Below are positions 48,120 through 60,122 of a stretch of DNA of 64,000 nucleotides, piece by piece; position 1 is the stretch's first letter; the number at the start of each line of letters is the position of its first letter. A program made the position numbers and the translations under genes. Under the pieces are notes generated by a model that did not search any database, had not been told where the DNA came from, and saw nothing but the letters and a program-made list of their open reading frames with translations. Source of the DNA: Gracilaria gracilis (taxonomy: Eukaryota > Rhodophyta > Florideophyceae > Gracilariales > Gracilariaceae); the NCBI GenBank assembly GCA_030374805.1, contig JARGSG010000208.1, forward strand, positions 1 through 64,000, written 5' to 3'.

Positions 48120-49070
48120 ATGAATTACTATATAACTGCACTGCTATTCTTCTCCGCCTTCTCGTTCTTTATTTTTCCTTCACCGGCCATCTTCGCACCT
48201 ACACTCGTCGTTCTGATATTTGCGGAGGCCACCGAACGCATTGCTTGCTATCATCTGGCAAAGCAACATATCATTTTACATCGTCTACGACGATGGAAGC
48301 TTATTTGTATGGTATTAGGCGTTCCTGCTCAATATTTTGTAATAGTAGTATTCAGCGGTTTCTTTACCGTATCTCTTTTGCTCGCAACAATGGGTCTCCC
48401 GAACCAAGGTGAGATTGGCATTCGAAACAGCTATACGTTTGGTATCGACTTAGCTGAGGCTTTCGTCCGAAAACATCCATTGGAGGAATGGGGATGGGGA
48501 AAACTGATGCTTGTAGGGGTTCTGTTTCCGTCCTTCATTACCGACTTGTTAAGACCATGGATTCTTGCGGCTTACGTGAAATCTGTTGCCAAAATGGAGA
48601 GCTATACCTCAGAGAGAAAGGTGAAGGACATCGTAGCCTTCTCCATTGTCGGTAGCATGGGAATTGAGATAGGCTCTGCACTGTGTGGATGGTTCCTTCT
48701 TTTCATAGGGTCTTTCATTGTAGATCAGAGCACGTTGGAAGTTTCCATATCTAGCATTGTACGAGCTGGAACAACAGAGCTCCGAGCTCTAGTTCGAACT
48801 ATATTATGTCAAGTGATATTCTGCTTTGCGGTGGTGGAACACGATGTATTTCAGAAGAAGGGTACGTTAAGGTTCGCGTTCGCACTTAACACACTGATCA
48901 GCGCAATGTTTCATTCCGATTTGTTTTGGCCCCTTTCTGTAACACGCATTTTATCACAACTGCTAGGACTATATAAGACCGTTCTCGCTGCTGGTGCTCT
49001 CGTACTATGTTGGATGAGATACCAACAGCTGCTGGTTGATGCTCGTCAGGTACAAGGAAACCTTTCATGA
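48120..49070 (+). CDS. Unrecognised polytopic membrane protein
   Basis: A 316-residue intronless protein starting at an ATG in context AACATGA. At least six hydrophobic segments are visible: about 5-35, 60-88, 125-145, 175-205, 225-245 and 280-300. The start reads MNYYITALLFFSAFSFFIFP. Charged motifs between segments include EATERIACYHLAK, RNSYTFGIDLAEAF and GTTELRALVRT. I do not recognise a transporter or enzyme family, and membrane location is unknown. Confidence 0.7.
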   Translation: MNYYITALLFFSAFSFFIFPSPAIFAPTLVVLIFAEATERIACYHLAKQHIILHRLRRWKLICMVLGVPAQYFVIVVFSGFFTVSLLLATMGLPNQGEIGIRNSYTFGIDLAEAFVRKHPLEEWGWGKLMLVGVLFPSFITDLLRPWILAAYVKSVAKMESYTSERKVKDIVAFSIVGSMGIEIGSALCGWFLLFIGSFIVDQSTLEVSISSIVRAGTTELRALVRTILCQVIFCFAVVEHDVFQKKGTLRFAFALNTLISAMFHSDLFWPLSVTRILSQLLGLYKTVLAAGALVLCWMRYQQLLVDARQVQGNLS

Positions 49071-49411
49071 CGGCCATGGTATCGGGAAACATACTATGCT
49101 GACTGACCAACCGAAGATACCTCATATCCACGCAAGCCCCCACTCTGCTTCTCTCCTTTGGCCCATTTTCAACCTATACAGCTTCAGTCAAGAGCCCAGT
49201 TCAGGCTTCTGCTGGTTTTCACGAAGGTCCTTATACTGCTGATGTCACTGCCTGTACTTGGATAGGTAATCTCACTTCATACACATCCTAGTCCGGTTTT
49301 TGCGAGCAAATAAAGACCAGTGCCGGATCGGTAGATCAAACAAGAAAAAACAAAACATAGACAAGGAGTGCTTATTCGAATCAACCATGTATTCTATATG
49401 AGGAGCGATGT
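49071..49411. other. Intergenic between convergent genes
   Basis: 341 bp without a gene between the membrane protein and the DTW-domain gene; I see no clear motif. Confidence 0.5.
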
Positions 49412-50493
49412 TTAGTCCTTTTCGTCAAGGAGAGTTTCTGCGTTCTCTTTTTGGTATTGTGCTCTGCGAGAGCATGATATGCGAACGACTTGTCGAACAG
49501 CGTTCTCAATCACTTCGCTCGTTTCGGTGTCACCCAGTTCCTGAAGAATCATTGCGGCGGCTGTTCAGAAAACAGTAGGGACTCTCAAGTTGATTAATGA
49601 CTGAAAAAGATGAGTAGCGCGGGACTCAGAGAAAGACTGAAAAGCTTACCTTGAGCAGTGCAAACACGATGTTTCTCCGTCTGTCTTCGAATTGGATTCA
49701 GCCAAGATTTCATAGAAGCTTTACCAATACGAACTCTTGGGAGTGAACTGGGCATGAAGCGATCGAGATTCTTAGCCTGGCGTGAAGTACCATCTAACAG
49801 AATCAAAGTTAAAGGCTCACTTTCCGCCCTACTTCCCATATTGACGAGTCTTTGAGAGGTGTACTCATCAACAGTTAAGGAGTCGTCTGTTGGAAATAGG
49901 ACAGCTGCAGAGTGTTTTCGCTCCGCGACATGGTCCAAAAGTCGCTGTTCCTGCTCTCGCAATCCTCGAATGGTGCGTATTGCATCGGCAACAACACATA
50001 ACAAGCTGCCCGTGTTGTTTGCACGTCCGTATTCACAATGATGTTGAAAAACCCATAGTTTGTGGTAAGGTGATGTTTTTCCTATGTAAGGACAGACACA
50101 CTTGGTCTTACTATACAAGCATTTCTCACAAGCGTTTTGAAACATCCAATGACTGTTTCGCAAAAGACTGAAGGAGACAACAGTTTCATGCTTTTCTTCC
50201 GCGGTTCGACAAAGCTCTAAGTAACTTCGCAAAATGATTTGGCGATTCAATGAGCTGTTATCACAATGAAGTTTGTGAAGTAACCGGTCGTCTAACATTT
50301 TCTGAGCAATGGGCGTTAAGTGCGGACGTATAGATTGGGTAATGCGATCAAGTTCGGAATTTGCATTATGCGAAGTTTGCAAGAATGTTGGACAAAAGAA
50401 ACGGCGCGGTACATGGCGGTATGTTTCGATTCGTTTGGATAAAGTCAATAGTGACGGAGAAACGTACTGGCGCCGACAGATCTCACGCAGCAT
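49412..50493 (-). CDS. DTW-domain protein, tRNA-uridine aminocarboxypropyltransferase-like (2 exons)
   Basis: Exons 49650-50493 and 49412-49560, with an 89-bp intron (donor GTAAGC, acceptor ACAG), give 330 residues. The join restores CTAQAAAMILQELG, the family's CTAEA-type ending motif, which supports the intron. DTW proteins attach an aminocarboxypropyl group from SAM to tRNA uridine. Motifs are the zinc-type CEKCLYSKTKCVC (about 120-132), HHCEYGRANNTGSLL and LILLDGTSRQAK. The DTW signature reads DGTS, so the Trp is replaced by Ser. The start ATG is at 50493; the first 30 residues (ICRRQYVSPSLLTLSKRI) look like a mitochondrial or plastid presequence. Confidence 0.85.
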
Positions 50494-51219
50494 TTTGCTT
50501 CAAGGGGGTCAGGTCAAATAAACCGATCTTCCATGAAGTACTCTTATGGCTCAAGTATGGCGTCAGCAAGCAAATGGAAAAAGGTGGATACAATATACCG
50601 TGCAAGTGTGATAATCTTGAGCATATGTTGATTAGCACCAGATTCGAGAAAACATGCTTCTTCCGTCGTTCGTCCTCGCCAGACTTTGCGAAAATTGGTT
50701 TAGCTGCAGTTCAGCAACGGCTAGGAACATGGTGGTTCTGGTGAAGCGCCAAATCGGCGAGTACAACGGTCGCTGCTTTGTGAGAGCCAGATTTGGAGAT
50801 AAGAATTGTGTGAGCGGAATATGTGGGGCTTGTTGCGTTGGGTGGAGGAGTGGGACGCTCTTTGGATCTATATTTTTTTACAGTTTCAATTTCAGTTTCG
50901 TGCGCAAGGGGCACGCGCTCACCCGTGGTTTGTGTGTTGTAGATTCATCTTGGCCCAAACGCATGAAACGGCTCTTTGGCAAAGCCAACACATGTAGATA
51001 TTGACGGGCTCACTTGTAAACGGCGCGGCTTGCAATTCTTCGCGCCTCTATCCCTCTCCGTTCGTCTGTCCAGCCTCTCCGAAGACGCTCCTTTCAAAAC
51101 GTTCCCCTCGAAAAGACCTCCTCTTTCGCTGGCGCTTCGTCTTCCCTTTCTCCTCAGAACATTCAGCATTTGCACAAATCTTTGTCCCTTATTTCCACTC
51201 ACGTACGTCCTGCAACATA
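50494..51219. promoter_or_regulatory. Divergent promoter, DTW and Spg1
   Basis: No supported gene. A plus-strand frame with a reverse-transcriptase-knuckle-like CKCDNLEHMLIS (about 50597-50640) may be a relic; see rejected items. Confidence 0.45.
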
Positions 51220-51897
51220 ATGTCGGCAGCGGGCAGCAGCGACGGTCAACACGAGGCGCAGCAGAGCTCTAGCCAACCAGGTCCGTCTCCCACTGCTGGG
51301 CGCATGTCGAAAGCAAAAGGGCCTGCTAATTTGCAACTGAAAGTTGGAATGCTTGGAGATTCTTATGTCGGTAAAACCTCGCTCATGGTAAAGTATGTCG
51401 AAAACAAATTTGATGAGGACTACATTCAAACGCTTGGAATCAATTTCATGGAGAAAATTATATCCGTCAGAGGGCGAACAGTTACCTTTACCATTTTTGA
51501 TCTCGGAGGCGGGGAGAACGAGTTCAACCAGATGATTCCGCTTGTTTGTGCTGATGCAGCCGCCATTCTCTTCATGTTTGATCTTACCAGACGAGTCACA
51601 TTGCGTAGCGTTCAGGAGTGGTATAGACAAGCGCGTGGATTCAATCAAACTTTTATTCCTTTTCTAGTTGGCACCAAGTTCGACTTGTTTGCAAGCCTTA
51701 GCATGGACAAACAACGCGACATGATCCAACATGCGAGAAGTTTTGCAAAGGCTATGCGAAGTCCCCTTGTTTTCACATCTTCCTCGCACTCTATTAATGT
51801 GCAGAAGCTGTTCAAGATAGTTCTCAGCAAGAGGTTCAATTTGAAATGTAATGTACCCATAATGTCGAATGTGGGCGAACCAATCTTGGAATACTGA
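51220..51897 (+). CDS. SPG1: Spg1/Tem1-type small GTPase
   Basis: A 225-residue Ras-superfamily GTPase of the Spg1/Tem1 group, which controls late mitosis and septation in yeasts and cell division in plants. The start is the ATG at 51220. A Ser/Gln/Pro-rich N-terminus (about 1-38) precedes the G domain. P-loop GDSYVGKTS, switch I TLGINFMEK, switch II FDLGGGENEF, and G4 GTKFDLF are seen. The T-K-x-D in G4 and the LGG-x-E variant of switch II are marks of this group. There is no C-terminal prenylation cysteine (ends EPILEY). The frame upstream is open but has no better ATG. Confidence 0.93.
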   Translation: MSAAGSSDGQHEAQQSSSQPGPSPTAGRMSKAKGPANLQLKVGMLGDSYVGKTSLMVKYVENKFDEDYIQTLGINFMEKIISVRGRTVTFTIFDLGGGENEFNQMIPLVCADAAAILFMFDLTRRVTLRSVQEWYRQARGFNQTFIPFLVGTKFDLFASLSMDKQRDMIQHARSFAKAMRSPLVFTSSSHSINVQKLFKIVLSKRFNLKCNVPIMSNVGEPILEY

Positions 51898-52425
51898 GTA
51901 TCTCAATGCAGATACCAAATCATTCCAGAGAGCCCTTCAAGAAAGATGGTTTTGCCACACAAACGATACGCTCTCAGAAATTTGAAGGATCAGCTAAGAT
52001 TTGTGTCACATTGGTGACAGCAGCAGTCGTTGAAGTGTGCCAAATCAGCGTACATTGCTTCCGCACGGGACACCTGGTAATATAGTTCGAGCCAATGCTC
52101 TTGGCTGTCATACCCATCTTGGTGCGCTTAGGCAAAGCGATATCAGAACGTACGTGAAGGAGAGCATACGAATTTCATTTGATGTCATGAATACCTTATG
52201 ATTGGAAATGAGCCACAGCTGCCTGGGCTTGTATGAAAAAGTTCTTATCTTAGTCAGAGAATAGCTGAATTAGCAGTTTTACTTTTCAAGGAGATTCTCG
52301 CGCCCACCATCCGTGCTCACACAGCCTGGGAGCAGTTCTAGATATGCGTGAAGAAGAGCATGAAAGTGTCATCACGGCACGGAGGTGATCCAACAAGAGC
52401 ATGGCGCACAGACTGTGCTAAGTCT
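51898..52425. other. Intergenic between convergent genes
   Basis: 528 bp without a supported gene or clear motif. Confidence 0.5.
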
Positions 52426-54705
52426 TCAATACGCAGCCGCCTTTCCTATTCGTCGTGGATCGCTCGCTGCGTAAACTAGCCCTCCTCCCTTCCTTACTGC
52501 ATCAGGTGCCAAGATGGCCTGCACCGCACCGTGCACAGCAGGACCAACGACATGGTGTCCATTTTCCTTCAGCGCAACACAAACACTCTTCCAGTACGGC
52601 CAACCATGCTCACCGTTGCCCTCATTCGGCCTCAGAAACACATGAGCTTCTTCACAGGTAGTGCTATTCGCCCCCTCAATGGAAATCTCGTTCGGAACCA
52701 GCTGGTGGTGAATTCTTGGTGCGCTAATGCTATCTGCAAGGCGATCACCAAAGTCGAGAATGTTGAGAATGGTTTGCAGTACTCCGCTCGTTGCTTTCGG
52801 GCCCCCAGAGCCCCCCACAATCATGTACACTTCCCCTTTGTAAAGGATGATAGTAGGACACATGGATGATATGGGTCGCTTTCCGCCTGTAACTATGTTC
52901 TCGGCAGATGGATACATTCCGTATGCGTTTGCTCTTGTAAGCTTCGTGGTAAACGCGTCCATTTGGTCGTTCAAAAGAACTCCACTACTTTCAGATACCA
53001 ATCCTGCACCAAATGGTAGGTTAATAGAAGATGTCACAGATACCGCAGTGCCGTTCTTATCGAGTATGCTTACATGCGATGTTCCTCCTTCTAGTATGGA
53101 CGTGCTGATTCGTTTTGAGTAGTAACTCGGGTCAAAAGTTCGGTCCTCTTTCACGCGGAAAGCGCGTTTGACAGCCTCTCTCCGAGTTAGCATTCGACGA
53201 ACGTTCCACTCTGCATTTGGCACGAAGTCTGGGTCTCCCAAACCCATGCGAGCACCGAACACCCACTTAAGAGTCTCGGCCAATAGCTGGTATGTTCTAC
53301 TGTTTCGGCCCTTCTTCCGGAATCTCATTTCAAGAATCATGTTCAGAGCCATACCAATGCTCATACCCCCTGTACTCGGCAGGGGAGCACCGATAATCGT
53401 GAAACCCTGATACGAAGTTGATAATACGTCCCTTGTTTTGACCGCGTATCGCTTTAGATCATCCGCGGTCATAACGCCGCCGCCATCTCTTATTTCTCTC
53501 GCGATGTCTGTGCTAAGGTTAACGTAAAACGCATCTGGTCCGTTCATGGCTATCGCTTTCAAGGTGTTCACTAGTTGTACGTTGTCAAGATCATCACCAG
53601 CATCCAGTAGAACAGTTGTGTAGGTATCATTTCCAAGATCCTTACTCGTATCTGCGCTCACCCCGTGTTGATCTTTGTCATTTGCATCAGTGACCACTGA
53701 ATCATCCTCCAAAGTTTCTATGACACCCCGGAAATTAGTGTCTAGCTCATTATTGGCATTTACAACGCGACGAACTCCAGGAAGCTCCACTGATGCAACC
53801 GCATCTTTTTCTGTCTTCGTTTTCTCTGTTGGCACACTTTTAGTGAAGATCTTTCGCAATGTCGGCGAGGAAAACACAGTCTCATTCATTTGCTTCAGTT
53901 TTATGCCTAGAAACTGCCCCACCTTAGCATTCTCAGCAACTTCGATAACGGGGTCAACAACCTTTTTCCACTCCAAAATGCCAAAATCTTTGTGAGCCTT
54001 GTACAAGCCAAGCAGTTCCCCAGGGACTGCAATGGCCAGACCTCCAAATCTTGAGGATGAAGCGTTTGTAAACAACTTTGGAGTAGCAGCCATAGGTGCT
54101 GTTTCTCTTGCGTCATAAAACCGTGATGTCGCTGACCGTGTGTCGTGTATGAGAATGAAAGCGCCCCCACCAAGCCCAGACGCGAACGGGGCGAGCACAC
54201 CTTGACATAACACTGTTGAAACCATTGCGTCTACAGCGTTTCCGTGCATATCTCGCATTACCTTGACGCCAAGCTCACTGCACAACGGATGATCCGCAGC
54301 TACAGCACCATTTGGTCCGCTTATCATAGAAGCTGCTTCATCCAAGTCGGGGGCTGTGCCTGGTGGGGTTGGGGCACGGGGAGAAATGACGTGAAGTAAG
54401 GAGGGAACTGAAAATACAAAGATACATAAGCTTATAAATCCTACGAGATACATGACTTGGCGTAGAGCAGTTGCAGGATCTCTTTCGACAGACCATGACG
54501 GAGGAATTTTGGACCATAGTCGAGAGAAGTGGTTAGAGACGACTTCCCAAACCTGTAACTCATCATATGTGGATTGTAAAGGGACAAAGTGTGGGTTTTC
54601 ATTCTGAATTATGCCATCGGCATCAAGATCTTCTTCGTCTTCCGCGTTTTCTGCTGAGGCAAGGGGAATGCGAAGAGCAATATTTTCGTCATGAGCAGCA
54701 GACAT
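52426..54705 (-). CDS. GGT: Gamma-glutamyltransferase, membrane-anchored
   Basis: A 759-residue glutathione-degrading enzyme, which transfers or hydrolyses gamma-glutamyl groups. An N-terminal signal anchor lies at about 80-105 (MYLVGFISLCIFVFSVPSLL). The GGT fold begins near 135 (SELGVKVMRDMHGNAVDAM) and holds GLGGGAFILIHD. The autoprocessing Thr is about residue 542 in GGTSHVSILDKNGTAVSVTS. SSGVLLNDQMDAF and PISSMCPTI are also present. The family is usually about 570 residues. The extra length comes from the anchor region and an acidic insert at about 295-380 rich in Asp and Thr. The insert lies within the large subunit and would be exposed. Divergent from RPT4 (361 bp). Confidence 0.94.
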   Translation of the reverse strand: MSAAHDENIALRIPLASAENAEDEEDLDADGIIQNENPHFVPLQSTYDELQVWEVVSNHFSRLWSKIPPSWSVERDPATALRQVMYLVGFISLCIFVFSVPSLLHVISPRAPTPPGTAPDLDEAASMISGPNGAVAADHPLCSELGVKVMRDMHGNAVDAMVSTVLCQGVLAPFASGLGGGAFILIHDTRSATSRFYDARETAPMAATPKLFTNASSSRFGGLAIAVPGELLGLYKAHKDFGILEWKKVVDPVIEVAENAKVGQFLGIKLKQMNETVFSSPTLRKIFTKSVPTEKTKTEKDAVASVELPGVRRVVNANNELDTNFRGVIETLEDDSVVTDANDKDQHGVSADTSKDLGNDTYTTVLLDAGDDLDNVQLVNTLKAIAMNGPDAFYVNLSTDIAREIRDGGGVMTADDLKRYAVKTRDVLSTSYQGFTIIGAPLPSTGGMSIGMALNMILEMRFRKKGRNSRTYQLLAETLKWVFGARMGLGDPDFVPNAEWNVRRMLTRREAVKRAFRVKEDRTFDPSYYSKRISTSILEGGTSHVSILDKNGTAVSVTSSINLPFGAGLVSESSGVLLNDQMDAFTTKLTRANAYGMYPSAENIVTGGKRPISSMCPTIILYKGEVYMIVGGSGGPKATSGVLQTILNILDFGDRLADSISAPRIHHQLVPNEISIEGANSTTCEEAHVFLRPNEGNGEHGWPYWKSVCVALKENGHHVVGPAVHGAVQAILAPDAVRKGGGLVYAASDPRRIGKAAAY

Positions 54706-55066
54706 AGTTATTAGTTAACGGAGTAAGTTTAACTCGTCCTTTTGGAACGAGTTCGTTTCCTGTGCGGCTGACCTTCTAAACTCTTTCATTTCGAACAAGT
54801 TTTTAAGTCTGTCTGTTCCTTTGACGGCACGTCTTGCGGAGGGAGGCCCAGTCATCTTGTCTCGGGTACCAACGGTAGAAAGCAGACAGCGGAAGAATTT
54901 TCCAGTGAAAAATGAGGTTTTGTTTTTGTGCTTTTTTTTTCTGTTGGACGGACCTGCTTGGTCCAAAGGTGGAGGGATACAATTCCTATCTGTATGCGTT
55001 CCAGCCAACTCTCGCTTTGCTTCGCTCTATCTCGTCCTCTAGCCTAAACTTTTTCAGTCGAACGAA
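54706..55066. promoter_or_regulatory. Divergent promoter, GGT and RPT4
   Basis: 361 bp separate the two ATGs. One TACC-N3-GGTA element is centred near the middle at 54867-54877. Shared regulation is possible. Confidence 0.55.
54867..54877. promoter_or_regulatory. TACC-N3-GGTA element in a bidirectional promoter
   Basis: Exact copy with spacer AAC, flanked G...G. It is 162 bp upstream of the GGT ATG and 190 bp upstream of the RPT4 ATG. Confidence 0.5.
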
Positions 55067-56352
55067 ATGGAGAGCGAAACGCCCGCTACTCAATCAAACC
55101 CTGCAGATCAGGCTAGGCAAGATGCTCTGCGCGAATATCGACGCGTTATGCTTGAACACAAAGAAGCAGATGCACAAGTAAGTAACAACACAGTGTTCGA
55201 AGTTGTAGGCAATGTGGGAACTAACTCTTTTTGAATGAATAGGTAAGGACTTTAAGACAGGATTTGAAGGAGTTGAAAAAGGGCTACGACAAAACAGAGG
55301 ATGACCTAAAGGCTTTGCAAAGCGTCGGACAAATAATTGGGGAAGTTCTGCGTCAGCTTGATTCAGAACGGTTCATCGTTAAGGCTTCATCAGGGCCTCG
55401 GTATGTTGTCGGATGTAGAAACAAAATAGACAAGTCTAAGTTGGTGCAGGGCACTCGCGTCTCCCTTGATATGACAACTCTGACTATTATGAGACAGTTG
55501 CCGAGGGAAGTCGATCCATTGGTCCACAATATGCTTGCCGAAGAACCCGGAAGCGTAAACTATGCCGAAATTGGGGGTCTTGGAGAGCAGATCAGACAGC
55601 TACGGGAGGTTGTCGAGTTGCCTCTCACGAACCCTGAGCTGTTCCAGCGAGTTGGCATTAAGGCGCCGAAAGGCGTATTGCTCTACGGCCCCCCTGGAAC
55701 GGGAAAGACATTGCTAGCGCGAGCGATTTCATCTAACCTGGATGCATCATTTTTGAAGGTTGTTGCATCTGCAATTGTGGACAAGTACATTGGCGAAAGT
55801 GCTCGAGTAATCCGAGAAATGTTTAACTATGCTCGCGACCACCAGCCATGTGTCATTTTCATGGATGAGATAGATGCAATTGGAGGAAGGCGATTCTCTG
55901 AGGGTACTTCAGCCGATCGAGAGATTCAAAGAACATTGATGGAATTGCTGAACCAGCTTGATGGCTTTGATGAACTTGGGAAGGTCAAGCTCATCATGGC
56001 CACTAATCGCCCAGATGTACTCGATCCAGCTCTACTGCGACCGGGGCGATTGGATCGTAAGATGGAGATCCCATTACCGAACGAACAAGGGCGACTTGAT
56101 ATTTTGAAGATTCACGCTAGAAAGCTTACTAAGCATGGGGATATTGACTACGAGGCCGTTGTGAAGCTGTCAGACGGGTTTAACGGTGCGGATTTGAGAA
56201 ATGTCTGCACGGAAGGCGGACTGTATGCCATTCGGGAAGAGCGGGATTACGTTATCCACGAGGACTTTATGAAGGGGGTCCGGAAGATTGCGGACAAGAA
56301 ACGGTTGGAGGGAACACTTGAGTATTCGAAGAACTTTGGCGGCAGCAAGTAA
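55067..56352 (+). CDS. RPT4: 26S proteasome regulatory ATPase RPT4 (2 exons)
   Basis: Exons 55067-55177 and 55243-56352, with a 65-bp intron (donor GTAAGT, branch CTAAC, acceptor ATAG), give 406 residues. RPT4 (PSMC6) is one of six ATPases of the proteasome base. The N-terminal coiled coil ([20 protein letters not shown]) is followed by the OB domain ([15 protein letters not shown]) and the AAA module. Walker A GPPGTGKT starts at residue 186, Walker B is [11 protein letters not shown], and the second region of homology is [20 protein letters not shown]. Near-complete agreement with the human protein through the OB and AAA parts identifies it as RPT4. The end [10 protein letters not shown] lacks the HbYX motif, as expected of RPT4. 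Confidence 0.97.
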
Positions 56353-56638
56353 ACTCTCAGTACGCATAATACCGCTATCGGTTTCCACAAAGCCAAACAT
56401 ATTAAGCTCGTTCTTGAAATTCGTCTTTTGCTCTTGATTTGCAAGTAGACAAAGTTAAATGCTTTGTGCGCAAAAACAAATTTGCATCTGGAAGAAGAGT
56501 CAGCGAGGATGTTGCTTGCTGTTCTGCGTGCCCGTTGGATTACAAATACCATACTATGGGTTGCGACCGAACTTGAGCTCACACGCGAATTTTCTCATAT
56601 TGAACAATGTGTGCTACCATAAATGTCATCTAATCTAT

Positions 56639-57796
56639 TCACTCGAAAGCGTTCGATTCTGCTGAACTTGTCGCAGAAAGACGATTCTTGGCGACGCAGA
56701 ACATGAAGTTCTCGAGGTCGTTCTGATTTTTCGAGCCCCCAAGAGCAACTACCTCATCTAGAGCCCGATCGCGCTCTACGTGATCTCTCGTAAACGCATC
56801 ATGGTACAGTGCTATGTACATTTTGGTCACTATGTCACCGCCTTCGTCATTTTTGAGTTCATTCGACAGCTTTTCTTCGATCTCTGTAACGTCACCGAAT
56901 ACACCACTAGCATGTGCTACGAAGAGGTCCACAAACAGGAGCAGTCGTGGATCCCAATCGTATTCCGCTCCAAGCGCGCTACGAACCATTTTCATATCCC
57001 AATCCCGTGCAATACCGTCCGTAGCCGCTCTCACGGAAGCGGCCAAAAACCATAGGATGGCGTGTTCCAACTCCTCGCCTTGCAAAGCAATTTGCGAGAC
57101 GAGGCACTCACGACTAGTCTTATCATTGCCCACGCAGTACTTGATGATGCCTCGTTGAATATTTGCATGTGGCCCATTCCATTTCGGAATGTAGTCTTGG
57201 AAATTAGCATTGAACCAATGCGCAAAGTGAAGCTCGTTACCAACACTTTGGCCGTAGATAGTGAGAGCGACATCACAATAAGCATTAGCCTCGCCAACCT
57301 TGCCTATTTTGAAGGAGTTGTATGCTTTTCTTTCCCATAATTCCGGTACTTTGGACAGTTCCGTTCCCGCAATCACTTTGGAATATTGGGCAAGCGCTAG
57401 ATGTGGCTGACCCCAATGCTCATAAGCGGCTCCTCGAAGAAACTTGGGCCACACGGAATCGGGTTCTAGATCTTCTTCGCGTTCGTACTCATCAATAGCA
57501 TTGAGCTCTTCTTCAACACTTGCAAAGGGAATTTCCGACCACTTGAGCTCCTTCGGATTGAGCTTCTTGAGAAGCTCTTGATGTTCCTCCTCTTCTCCTG
57601 TGAGTGATTCATCTGGAGCTTCATTGGCAGCACTGAGACGAACGATTGCGGCTTTTTTTCGGCGTACGCATCGGGGTGTTGAACGCTGCGGAAACGGAGC
57701 TATCCAAGGGGAAGCGCTTGAGCTTTGCACCGGGGTTGCAGCAATAGATGATGTCGAAATGGAGATGGGGCTTATGAACGCGCTGGGGGAATGCAT
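56639..57796 (-). CDS. TPR-containing plastid protein
   Basis: I choose the ATG at 57796, giving 385 residues. The presequence MHSPSAFISPISISTSSIAA is Ser-rich with Phe at 7, as in red algal plastid proteins. A longer start at 57937 would give 432. After an acidic region (about 57-110), tetratricopeptide-like helices run from about 125 to 215 (FLRGAAYEHWGQPHLALAQY, ELWERKAYNSFKIGKVGEA). Further helices follow to the end. TPRs mediate protein binding; a specific partner is not visible. Convergent with RPT4 (286 bp). Confidence 0.75.
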   Translation of the reverse strand: MHSPSAFISPISISTSSIAATPVQSSSASPWIAPFPQRSTPRCVRRKKAAIVRLSAANEAPDESLTGEEEEHQELLKKLNPKELKWSEIPFASVEEELNAIDEYEREEDLEPDSVWPKFLRGAAYEHWGQPHLALAQYSKVIAGTELSKVPELWERKAYNSFKIGKVGEANAYCDVALTIYGQSVGNELHFAHWFNANFQDYIPKWNGPHANIQRGIIKYCVGNDKTSRECLVSQIALQGEELEHAILWFLAASVRAATDGIARDWDMKMVRSALGAEYDWDPRLLLFVDLFVAHASGVFGDVTEIEEKLSNELKNDEGGDIVTKMYIALYHDAFTRDHVERDRALDEVVALGGSKNQNDLENFMFCVAKNRLSATSSAESNAFE

Positions 57797-59258
<1,462 letters not shown>

Positions 59259-60122
59259 TTTCTTGTAAATCTGAGAATGGTTCTTGTCGACAGAGATGGG
59301 GATACTCTGCTTTATCCGTTTCTACCTCATGAAAGAAGCGCAATCGGTGTCGGAAAGCCAGTTTTCTTGGTGGGTTGTCGCTTGTGCATCCTTCCGATCT
59401 TGCTAACTGAGTCGTAGGGTCAAGCTATCCGTCATTTCCCAACTGTATCTTCCTTTGTGTTTAATGACTTCTTAGAGCTGTCAACTGTCATTTTAAGGTG
59501 TGCCTGCGCTGATGATAAAGAAAAACACCAGAACCGCTCGCGTGGATTTTAGCGGCCGGTATCGCAGATGAATGTTGTCCACTCGGCACTGCGCCGTTCC
59601 TTTGCAAGCGATGCAGAGCCGTGTCGTATCTAATCGCAGAGCGAGTCCGCAGGACGAGTCAGAGACGTCAATGTATTGTTAGTTTGCTTAAGGTCAGAGT
59701 GAGTATGTAACCTAAATACCAGCCTTCAAATCTTACCAATCTGGTGCGAAGCAAGTGTTCCGGAGATGCTTTACGTTCGCATTAGTGCGTACGTTTCCGC
59801 TGTGTTGTGTTGGCTCTCTAAATATCTTTCACTAATAATACGGTCGTCGTATCCTTGTATGCGTTCAGAAGACTTAAGGAGTTACAAAGATTTCATGGTA
59901 GTACGAAAGGGCACATCGAAATTCAAGACACAAAGGCAGAATTCAAGGAGGTGATTTACGAATTAGTGAGTTGATAGAGATGATCGATTCTATGCGTTCT
60001 TCTGGGAACAACAGCGATCGGGAATGCTATACATAGCAAGTCTAACCGAGATCCAAAATCCTCCTGTTGTAAGACTTCAGTTTTAAAACCGGTTCTTGCC
60101 GGTCTCGCAATTCAAATGACGA
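59259..60122. other. Intergenic between convergent genes
   Basis: No supported gene in 864 bp. Short ORFs are present but with no protein-like content. Confidence 0.5.

Noticed and set aside
50361-50744. Frame with CKCDNLEHMLIS, like a reverse-transcriptase zinc knuckle
   Set aside because: The match is only a few residues and lacks the LLxCP core seen at 19349 and 20172. Worth including in a translated search, but not enough to call.
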